Position numbers and translations under genes: made by a program. Positions 56,162 to 64,000 of a DNA stretch of 64,000 bases are shown here, in pieces. The notes under the pieces were generated by a model that was not told the DNA's origin, did no database searches, and saw nothing but the letters and a program-made list of their open reading frames with translations. The DNA lies in NCBI RefSeq assembly GCF_027942865.1, contig NC_134526.1:19077784-19141783 (forward strand). The letters run 5' to 3'. Origin of the DNA: Odontesthes bonariensis. Lineage: Eukaryota > Chordata > Actinopteri > Atheriniformes > Atherinopsidae. Positions within the stretch are counted from its first letter, which is position 1; each line of letters begins with the position of its first letter.

Positions 56162-56476
56162 CAAAAATATTGCTCATGGTATTAGACTCAAACGGCGTGC
56201 TGGAGAAGCCTTGGTACACTTTGCAGGTGAAACTCGTGTCGCTGGTAAAGTACTTTTCAGGCACAGAGAAGCTTCGACTGACTGAATGAGGGCCCGAGTC
56301 TTCAGGAAGATCAACGTACTGTTTTTCAGAAATATCCACTCCTTTAGCCTGAAGTGTGACATAAAGGTCCTGTGAGGAGAGCTGTGTGATGAGACACTCG
56401 AGCACAGAGCTGTGTCCCTTCAGCAGTTCTGGAAGAGATCTCCTGATCTCCACCTGTGGAGCTGTAGGTGGAGGTC
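56162..56476 (-). CDS. ighd: ighd constant exon delta3
   Basis: 315 nt, 105 codons, starts GPPPTAPQVEIRRS. It has both Cys (LECLITQ, FTCKVYQGF), but the usual core Trp is replaced: the strand reads DLYVTLQAKG. From memory the same substitution is seen in other teleost delta3 domains. Confidence 0.92.
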
Positions 56477-56572
56477 CTGGATGATCAAAGTAGAAAAGAA
56501 AAAATAGCTGCATAATATAAGCTGCATTTTCCTTCATTTTGGCTATTTTTTACACACAAAATATCCTCTTAC

Positions 56573-56866
56573 CTGAAACATCTATTGTCTTTTCATTAGA
56601 GAAGCAGCTATGTTCAGCTGCACATTTTAGAAGCTTCAGGTTTTTCCAGGAACTTGGCGAAACCAGCAGATTACTGAATATATTCGTTTTGTTTCTGACT
56701 TGGCTCACATCTGAACTTAATGGAGATTTCCCATCCATCTGCCAGGACAGCTTGACATCAAGCACACTGCGAATGGAGCATGTTGCCCTCACATTAGACG
56801 TCGCCATTGTTACTGTCTTTAAACTGGGAATCTCCACGTGAATGGAAGGAGTGTTCTTTCCATAGA
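56573..56866 (-). CDS. ighd: ighd constant exon delta2
   Basis: 294 nt, 98 codons, starts YGKNTPSIHVEIPS. Ig domain with ATCSIRS, LSWQMDG and LKCAAEHSC. Only one copy of delta2-3-4 is present; several teleosts repeat this block. Confidence 0.92.
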
Positions 56867-57007
56867 CTGCAGGACAAATGTGTTAGTTCACACATTTTAA
56901 TCTCATCCAAAGGATTCAATTCATGATAAAATATTTTTTTCATTTCACCATGTGGTAGATATTGCTGGTGATTTATGTCATGTGAAACAGTGTTTGTAAA
57001 TACTTAC

Positions 57008-57328
57008 TTTGACAAATACTTATTTTTTTTTCAAATTTGCTGTCTTGGTGAATGGACTTGCATGTAAAATGTGAACCTTTTGTCCACTCTCTCATATCTG
57101 GCACTATCTCAGTGGTAAGACTGTAGGTTTTCTTTTCTCCCTCCACACTCTGCAGAAACCTTTCAATCGGCTTAATGTCTGTCAGACGCTGGCGGTTCTG
57201 TTGCCACTCCACAGTCAAAGTTTTTGGAAAGAAGCCGCTCAGAGTGCAGATGAGTCTGACTTGCGAGACTCCAAATTCATCTTCCCAGACAGGGTACAAG
57301 GTGATGTTTGGAGAGATAACCATTAGAT
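57008..57328 (-). CDS. ighd: ighd constant exon delta1
   Basis: 321 nt, 107 codons, acceptor TCTGTCACAG. Ig domain with LICTLSGFFPKTLTVEWQQN and FTCKSIHQD. Entry is phase 1, which exactly fits the C-mu1 donor. Teleost IgD transcripts are known to join C-mu1 to delta1, and the phase here allows that chimeric splice. Confidence 0.93.
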
Positions 57329-58224
57329 CTGTGACAGAAAAGATATAACACATCTTTACATGCTCCATTCTAAGTAATAGAATAGATTATTTGAAAAACA
57401 CAAGATTTTTACTTAATTCATACATACCTTCCGATTTAGCTATGTGAACATCTGCTAAGTCTCAATTCTAAGTGTAGCATATTTGTATTTGGGCTAGATG
57501 GCAGATTTGTACTTTTACATCATTTAGTGTTGTAGAGTCATGCAAAAAGGGGGTTGAAAGTCTGTTTGCACAGATGTTGAGCTTGACAGAGCAGCGCGAT
57601 CAGGGCAAGCAGTGAGCGGAAGCTTTTCATAACACCCAAGTCCCCAAAAAGTACCAAAATACAGAAGTGAAACAGCCCAAAGAGCAACAGAGCATCACAG
57701 ACGACAGGTGTGAGGTGCGGTTACGACAGTAAGAGAAACAGAGAACACATTTAAATATCAAATGTTCCTTTACATAAGTTAACACAGACTTCTTCTCATG
57801 ACTTTGCCAAAGGTTTGAGTTTACAAGTCCAACAATAACAGAAAATAGACTGAAAGAGTTACCAACTGTGAAATGTCACAATTTACATACTGAGTGGAGC
57901 ATGGGCTGTTGATTCCAGGTGCTGGTTTAATGATGAGCATAACATCATGAAACACAAGATAAAAAGTGTTAAATTAAATGAACAATATTTTTATCATGGA
58001 AAAGGTTAAACTACCAGCAACATGAATGGTTTATAAAAAAAAATGCAAGACAGAAAGAAGTTGGAGGGAGCACACCAATGAGTATCTTCATTCAAGCATT
58101 TATTTCAGAAAAAAGTATAAAAGTTTTGGTATGAAAGAAAAATAGATCTTGTGATTACTTACATGACACAATGATTGCATAAGAAAATTTGTGAAAACAC
58201 TTTTGAATGTTTTTCCTTTTTTTT

Positions 58225-58232
58225 ATTTACAG
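58225..58232 (-). terminator. Candidate poly(A) signal of membrane IgM
   Basis: AATAAA within GTAAATAAAAAAAA on the minus strand, about 30 nt after the TM2 stop codon. Confidence 0.55.
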
Positions 58233-58258
58233 AAAGTTCTTTCCATATTCTTCTGGTT

Positions 58259-58267
58259 TCATTTGAT
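58259..58267 (-). CDS. ighm: ighm transmembrane exon TM2
   Basis: Acceptor ATCTCTTTTCAG, then ATC AAA TGA (Ile-Lys-stop). It completes the very short cytoplasmic tail of membrane IgM (usually Val-Lys in fish). Confidence 0.7.
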   Translation of the reverse strand: MK

Positions 58268-59194
58268 CTGAAAAGAGATAGAAAATATAAATATTTATAA
58301 AAGGATCAGTTCATTTGCATGGAAAATGATCAAACTCCCACTTAACTATGCAGCTGTGTCGTTGTTGTGAATTTATGATCAGAGAACGCGTATTTCAGAT
58401 AAATCATTATTCCATCTCAAATTAGGATTATTTTGATGAACATTACCTTCAATACATTCATCACCAGAGGCTGCAATGAAATTATTATTGCTGATTTGCA
58501 TTGTAGTTCAACATATTTATATATCTTATAGAGTTATTTAGTTTAATGAGCTTTCAGAAACATGTGGACACACAGCAGAATTAAGTTTCAATCTACCTAC
58601 AATGATGCACATTTTTGAAAATAAAATTGACTTTGTGTCAGGCCAGAGTTGATTCACCACAGATCTAATAAAACTTGTGGACATTTTAATTTAGGAACTT
58701 TTCCCTGTACAAGCTTCACTGATGGCTGACATTGTGCAGCTTGCATGGCTTTGTGCAATTATTAATACGTCACAAGACAAATATTGGGTTGATGACGATT
58801 ATTGTGCGTTATTTTTGTTGTAACCTGACTGTGCTCTGTACATTTACTTAGGTCTGCACACTAATGAGATATTCATTATAAACTCGAGTACTTCCATTTC
58901 ATCAATACATTTCAGACGGAAACGTACTCTTTGCTCGGCTACGATTGTTTACAAACTCTAGCTGCAAGTACCATTTTAGATGCAAAATTTAACAACGTGA
59001 AAAATAGATATAAAACGCCTTTAAATTACAAAATGTCTTAAAAGCTAGTTGCTGGCAACATTCTTTTCTTCTGATGCTATAAAAAAAAAGCAGTTAGTTG
59101 TCAGGGTCGAATGTCAGAAGTCTAGAGACTATCAACAGCTCAATCAACTACTGATTCTTCCCTCTAAACTTCTTGCATAGTCTCATTTCAGTGA

Positions 59195-59270
59195 TATGTG
59201 TGTACAGCACTTTGGCCAACTGTGTTGTTTTCAAGCGCTATATAAATAAAGTTGGATTGGATTGATCCAA
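59195..59270 (+). repeat. Fish LINE/SINE 3' tail in ighm TM intron
   Basis: TGTACAGCACTTTGG ... AAGCGCTATATAAATAAAGTT, then GGATTGGATTG, the common tail of several fish retroposons. It is in the TM1-TM2 intron, antisense to IGH. Confidence 0.75.
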
Positions 59271-59605
59271 TAATTTCAACAAAAATCTGATTAGAGAAAA
59301 GGTACAAAATTCCCTTTATGTGACACAATACATATTAGAATCAAACCAAATGCTATAATTATATGTATATATATATTTAAATATATATATAATTATTTTT
59401 TTCCTGTGGGCTTTTTCATGCAAGATGTTTGTTGGTAACTTTGAGAACACTGCTGCTGAGGTATAGCTGAATACTTTCTCCACAATTGGTTTTGCACGAA
59501 TATACTGTCATTGCAGTCATCTTATAATTAGTTTCCTGCTGAACCCGAATGGTCAAGTCAAAACCAAAATCCGTGCACAACGCTTTCATTTAGGCATGTC
59601 ATTAC

Positions 59606-59742
59606 CTTGAAAGTGGTGCTTCCGATAGTGAACAGCAGAGTGATGATGAATAGAAGGATGAAGGTGAGAGCTGTCTTGGCCATGTTATCTTCCTCTGCAT
59701 CCATGGCCTCGCTCCAGCGGAAGCTTGGGTCAACCAGGATGT
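59606..59742 (-). CDS. ighm: ighm transmembrane exon TM1
   Basis: Acceptor ACGTCCAG, donor GTAATG. Reads DILVDPSFRWSEAMDAEEDN (acidic linker), then AKTALTFILLFIITLLFTIG (membrane span) and STTFK. Entry phase 1 matches the donor at the end of C-mu3 (TCT G, then GTAAGT). No clean donor was seen inside C-mu4. This supports the usual teleost membrane IgM with C-mu4 skipped. Confidence 0.92.
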
Positions 59743-60385
59743 CTGGACGTAGTGCAGAGTAATTGATCAGTAAAATCTTTGGACAGTCTACATTCAGCTT
59801 TGAGCAACGCTTTGTGACACATTGACCAACAACTGCACAAATTTCTCAAAGTAAGTCAATGTATTCTAAAACTTCACCGGTCAGAGTGGGTTTTATCTGT
59901 ATCAACTGTGAGTGTCCCATAAGGTTTAATAGTTTAGCATGTTTTTACGCAATTACATTCTGATTACAGTCATCAATCTTGTAATGATCCTGACTTGCTT
60001 TTTTTAGAGACCCCATTATGTGCCTTGCATGACTTCGCTAGTGAGTCAGTATTTTAACTGTTTTTGAGACCACAGACCAATAGTTCAACTGTTATTTGTC
60101 TTATTGGGATTGCAAGACCCAGTAGAGCAAACATGCAGAGACAGGTTGCAGAAGCTTTGTTAGCACTGTTTTCTGTGTATCAATATTCTACAATTTTGTA
60201 AAACTTATTCATGCGGGTATCTGCAGCCACTAGATATCTAATACATGTAACGAAAGGAAAGCACTGACTCAACACTCCACACAAGATAAACATACAGTGA
60301 AACAGATGGATTAAATGAAGACATAAAGTGCAAGCGACACACACATCAACACAGTTGTCAAGTGTTTTTTTTTAGTTTTTTTTTT

Positions 60386-60392
60386 TTATTTT
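60386..60392 (-). terminator. Candidate poly(A) signal of secreted IgM
   Basis: AATAAA on the minus strand about 95 nt after the C-mu4 stop. Its use against the downstream TM exons decides secreted versus membrane IgM. Confidence 0.5.
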
Positions 60393-60486
60393 GAATCTGC
60401 ATTAATAACACACAAACACAATGTCATATCACAAGCAGCAAACGTCAAACAACAGAAGACACAACAAAAACACAGAGTGACATCTA

Positions 60487-60875
60487 CTAGGCCTTGCACG
60501 TTTCAGGGACGTTCAAGTTAAGGTTGACCAGGTTGGTACTTTCAGATGTTCTGTGTCCAATGGATCTGACAATGACTTTGTTTGAGTTTGTAATAGATTC
60601 GTGGGAAACAGCACAGCTATACACCACGTCACGCTTTTGCCACTGCTCGAGGCTGAGGGTTAACTGGCTGTAAACTGAGAAGAATCCATGATTATTTTCT
60701 ATGGGGTTTGTGGTATTGATCAGGAATTCAGAGTCTGGTTCCATATCGTCAACAGACCAAGACACGAAAACGTCCTGCGGGTAGAAGTCTTTCACATAGC
60801 AAGTCAGGATCACCACATCTTTTCTAATATGTTCTAGTGGAGGCAGCATAAACACTGAAGGACGCTCAGGTGTTC
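60487..60875 (-). CDS. ighm: ighm constant exon C-mu4 with secretory tail
   Basis: Acceptor GTGCTTGCAG, starts GTPERPSVFMLPPLE. Ig domain with LTCYVKDFYPQDVFVSW and YSCAVSHES. A tailpiece (NLVNLNLNVPETCKA, then TAG) carries the Cys needed for IgM polymers. A sequon NLN-V is not a site, but NTT occurs in the domain. Confidence 0.95.
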
Positions 60876-61018
60876 CTGCAAGCACAAAAAAACAACAACA
60901 AGAGTCCAGAATTAAATCTATACTGCAAAAGATACTCTGACAAAAAACAATGAGTTTGTTGTCATAACACAAAGGATTAAACAAATGCAATTTGGGAAAT
61001 GGGCAGCAGTATACTTAC

Positions 61019-61330
61019 CAGACATGCGTTCATAAGATGTCTTCAGTGGCTCTAACATACTACTATGATGAACACTGCAGAAGCGCTTAATTCCACTGGT
61101 CCATTCACCATAGCTGATATCAAGTTCGGCTTTCAATATACTTGATGATTCAGACTTATTGACGTAAACAAGTTCTTTTCCTTTCTCATCCTCCCATACA
61201 ATCTTGTCCAATTTACCACGTTTTACTTTGACTTCACATGTTAAGACTCCTTTTCCTTTCAAAAACATGTCCTCACTTTTTGGGTCTATGATCTTTACAT
61301 CCACATCTGCTGTGGGACACCCTTCACCAC
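61019..61330 (-). CDS. ighm: ighm constant exon C-mu3
   Basis: 312 nt, 104 codons, acceptor TTCATTCAG, donor GTAAGT. It starts GGEGCPTADVDVKI. Ig domain with LTCEVKVKRGKLDKIVWEDE and RFCSVHHSS, and NKS as glycosylation sequon. Its donor serves both C-mu4 and TM1. Confidence 0.95.
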
Positions 61331-61421
61331 CTGAATGAAGAATTGAACAGAACTTGTTTACAAGTCATATTGCAAATCAATGTGAAGTGAAATCAAACAA
61401 AAAAGTAATCGTTTTACTCAC

Positions 61422-61769
61422 CAGAGGAACTTTCTTTGTTGGTCACATGTTCTTCTACTTTAGTTTCTGCGTTGTTTTCCCCTTTCCCCTTGAACTCGCA
61501 TGTGAATTTTGCATTAGAAGGTATTTCAGCGGTCTTCACTGTGAGCAAACTTGCTGCACTGTACAATGTTGTTCCATTGGGGAATTTTCTGTCTCCAGAC
61601 GGTGTAATGATCTCATCTATTATGTTGTTGATTTTGTTGCCATCTTTCAGCCATGTGAACTCAAATTTATTTGGTGAAAAATCTTTGGCAAAGCAGGAGA
61701 AGGATGTCTCCTCTTTTCCCTCAACAGAGGACGAACACACTTTAAGCTCTGGCAACTGATAATACACGT
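61422..61769 (-). CDS. ighm: ighm constant exon C-mu2
   Basis: 348 nt, 116 codons, acceptor TTTGTTTTTCAG, donor GTGAGT. Starts VYYQLPELKVCSSS. Ig domain with FSCFAKDFSPNKFEFTWLKD and FTCEFKG, and NGT sequon. Confidence 0.95.
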
Positions 61770-62673
61770 CTGAAAAACAAACACATACACAAATATATGT
61801 TTGCAGAAGCAAGAAATATACACACATATATATGCAGAAGCCCAGGTAAACAATGTGCCACTGTTATCATTTGATGAATATTTTCTTTTTCAGACAATGG
61901 TACAGTATAACAAAGTTTGTATATGTACTGTAACTTGAACACATAGGTGCACATAATTATGCAACTAATCTTGTTTCTAAAGTGGGCACAAGAAATCAAA
62001 GAAAAATATAAAATTTTCACTTTCACTTAAATGAACAGCAGAGCTCTGAGGCTCACTTCTGCATATACATTGACTGGCAAGCAAACACAGACTTAATCTG
62101 AATGTTAATTATGTTAATTATCAACAGATAGTGAAAATAGAGACAGGCAGGGGAGAGGGAGTACTGGGATTATGCAGATAGATGGAAAGAAGCACAACAC
62201 ACTACTATAGTCTCTGACAGCTGCAGGGGACGTTCAGTATACTAGTGAGGATGGAAATAGACAGTCAGATGCTTAATATTCCAGATACTCTAACATTTTC
62301 ATTTCAGTTTATCCTGCCAGTTCTAAATGTAGAAAGTAAGCACATGCAATTGATGGCTGTATACATTTTTGTGTTAGAATTTACAAGTACTGTATTTAGC
62401 CCAGTATCACCTTTACATGCTGTAGACTATTGATTTATCAAATTAACACTGAATCCGTTGACAGAGCCGACCGATTCTCACAACGTATTATGCCCAAATT
62501 CACTGTCAATAATCCGTTACAAAACTGATCCAAAAGTTCTTTTATAAATGATGCATTTTCTTTAAAAGCCTTCAACTTGTTTTTTCATTCTGAATTTTGA
62601 GAAACATGCAAACCACTTACAATCTAAATAAGACACTAAAAAGTAATGATTGGTTACATAGCATAAGTCTTAC

Positions 62674-62970
62674 TTGGCTTTTGGATAGGAGCCTGTCCAG
62701 TCCCTGCAGCATGAGTCGCGACACATTCGAAACGCTGTTTTGCATCCCAGTCCTGTCTCTTGACTCGGATTTGACTGATTCCCATATATTCGCTGCCCTT
62801 TTGTATTGGAGGGTACTGAATGAAGTCAGTCAAAGCGGTGCTGCCTTGTTTCCATGAGAAAGTCAGCGAGGAGGGAGTAAAACCGGTGGCAAGGCACCCA
62901 AGGGTGACCGTCGCTCCACTGCCAGAACCACATTGCATCAGAGGAAATACACTAGGCTTTGTCGAAGCCG
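62674..62970 (-). CDS. ighm: ighm constant exon C-mu1
   Basis: 297 nt, 99 codons, acceptor GCTTCCCCAG, donor GTAAGA. After a JH it reads [19 protein letters not shown]. Ig domain with [19 protein letters not shown] and FECVATHA. The Cys in LMQC is well placed for the light-chain disulfide. The intron to the JH is only about 490 bp and contains no switch-like repeats, in line with the absence of class switching in fish. Confidence 0.96.
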
Positions 62971-63458
62971 CTGGGGAAGCAAAAAAGAAATGTTTGAGCA
63001 AAACAAGCAAATAGAAATGAAATAACTACCAACAATTTTTTGTGAACTTTGAAACATTCTCTTAATATTCTCATCTTAAAGGTTCTATTTAAAGAGAAGT
63101 CGGTTCAATGATATTCAATAATGATTCAATGATACCAAAATAATTTTTTTTTAAAAAGTGTTAATGCTGACATTTTAAAGCATTAAGTGTTGACTTTTTT
63201 CAGTTTTCCCATCTTTAGTCATTTTATTGTATTAAGATTAATATTACCCAATGCTAAAATTTGTTTGCTTTTTTTAAATAATAAAGAAAATTGGCAATTT
63301 ATTTTCAACGCACAATTTCGACTAAGACTTGTTATTTTCACGGGTGAGGAAAGGTATTAAGTGATAAATATCTGTCAAACAGTTAATGGCACATTCTTAC
63401 AAAAACCTTTTATTTTTCTCTGAAATTTAGTGGTTTTTCGTTAGTAGATTGTGCTTAC

Positions 63459-63552
63459 CTGATGAGACGGTGACCATTGTACCTTTACCCCAGTAGTCAA
63501 AAGCAGCATAGTAACACAGTGCTCAATCTACTTCATTCTCAGTTTAAAAAGA
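63459..63552 (-). CDS. ighj: IGHJ segment with 23-type RSS, functional
   Basis: Coding part 63514-63459 reads YYAAFDYWGKGTMVTVSS with donor GTAAGC in the phase needed for C-mu1. The WGxG motif is intact. It is preceded by heptamer CACTGTG (63515-63521), a 22-bp spacer and a weak nonamer TCTTTTTAA (63544-63552). It is the last JH before C-mu. Confidence 0.93.
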
Positions 63553-63746
63553 AGCTAATCCATGAATGTTGAAAACCAAATTCTTCTAAACGTTTTATGC
63601 ATTTAACTAATTTCAAAGTTTTATGAAAACCACTCAAACCGGCCAACATCCACACTCACCATTAAAATGAATTTTTGGAATACGGCATTTGCGAACAGTG
63701 TTACGGTGAGTCTTTACATAGTGATACTTAATAGTTCAAATCCTAC

Positions 63747-63785
63747 CTGAAGACACTGTTACTACGGTCTTTTCCCCCCAGATGC
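63747..63785 (-). pseudogene. Probable IGHJ pseudogene
   Basis: Reads WGEKTVVTVSS up to a donor GTAGGA. The WGxG motif is broken (WGEK). No good heptamer precedes the Trp; the best register has AATTTTTGT, 23 bp, then TTCAGCA, leaving almost no J coding before Trp. More JH and D segments may lie beyond 64000. Confidence 0.6.
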
Positions 63786-64000
63786 TGAAAAACCCAGTTA
63801 TCCACATATTTAACAAAAATTAATTAACATCACATTCCGTCATATCATTTCACAAAGTTTGCCTTTAAAACTTTTTAGACTAAATATAAAATTAAAACCT
63901 GTTTGCAGAGTTACGTTACAACTAGATTTCACAACAAGGTTTAAAGAATTCCATATATATTTAATTCATATGGATACAATTTTTTTACTGTTATTAGAAA

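Larger units (their letters stand above)
57540..58987 (-). promoter_or_regulatory. Candidate E-mu3' enhancer region
   Basis: Between C-mu TM1 and delta1, where teleost IGH enhancers have been mapped, there is a cluster of B-cell motifs. These are perfect octamers at 58313-58320 and 58494-58501, near-octamers ATGCAAAA at 57540 and 58980, and CAGGTG E-boxes at 57705-57710 and 57916-57921. No protein-coding sequence is seen apart from the tiny TM2 exon. Function is inferred from position and motifs. Confidence 0.5.

Noticed and set aside
62970-63459. Search for a switch region between JH and C-mu1
   Set aside because: The intron is only about 490 bp, AT-rich and without tandem repeats; fish do not class switch.
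63600-63740. Possible D segment upstream of the good JH
   Set aside because: A CACTGTT-like heptamer is present near 63695, but no 12-bp-spaced nonamer and no second RSS were found.

Overview
This window is eukaryotic genomic DNA from a ray-finned (teleost, most likely percomorph) fish and covers part of an immunoglobulin heavy-chain (IGH) locus. The IGH genes all read on the minus strand, from high to low coordinates. Evidence for a teleost: a four-domain C-mu whose membrane exon has the right phase to splice onto C-mu3; a seven-domain C-delta whose first exon has the right phase to be joined to C-mu1; no switch region; and VH genes of recognisable teleost type.

Layout in IGH transcriptional order. 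(1) 63.79-63.46 kb: one defective-looking JH and one good JH with a 23-type RSS. (2) 62.97-58.26 kb: ighm exons C-mu1 to C-mu4, then TM1 and TM2. (3) 57.4-59.0 kb: octamers and E-boxes where the teleost E-mu3' enhancer is expected. (4) 57.33-54.04 kb: ighd exons delta1 to delta7, TM1 and a possible TM2. (5) 49.9-53.9 kb: apparently non-coding DNA with simple repeats. (6) 33.28-49.89 kb: an old endogenous retrovirus on the plus strand. A hAT transposon sits in its leader, a LINE in env (itself broken by a TIR element in ORF1), and a TTAA-flanked fold-back element in the 3' LTR. (7) 31.9-32.6 kb: a LINE 3' fragment. (8) 27.39-29.69 kb: an intact six-exon EF-hand gene of the CaBP5 type on the plus strand. 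(9) 24.7-1.2 kb: 17 VH genes or relics on the minus strand. (10) 1-480: a 22-bp minisatellite.

The VH block lies downstream of C-delta in the same orientation as C-delta. Deletional V(D)J joining cannot bring these VH genes to the JH and C genes seen here. The simplest reading is that the locus is a tandem array of V-D-J-C units, and that these VH genes serve another D-J-C cluster beyond base 1. Three VH families are present. Family A has KCEQLTQ in FR1, B has GQALESIP, and C has GQTLTESEP. They recur in the order A-C-B, as if one triplet had been duplicated repeatedly. Nine VH genes look usable (seven A, one B, one C). Eight are pseudogenes or relics: a Cys23-to-stop mutant, an internal FR1-FR3 deletion, and one split by a LINE, among others. 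Every usable VH has a leader exon, an octamer or near-octamer 75-103 bp upstream of the ATG, and a 39-bp RSS with a 23-bp spacer.

No tRNA, rRNA or CRISPR was seen. No D segment and no IgT/IgZ constant exon could be identified. All coordinates were read by eye, and splice sites are predictions from GT/AG consensus and phase.
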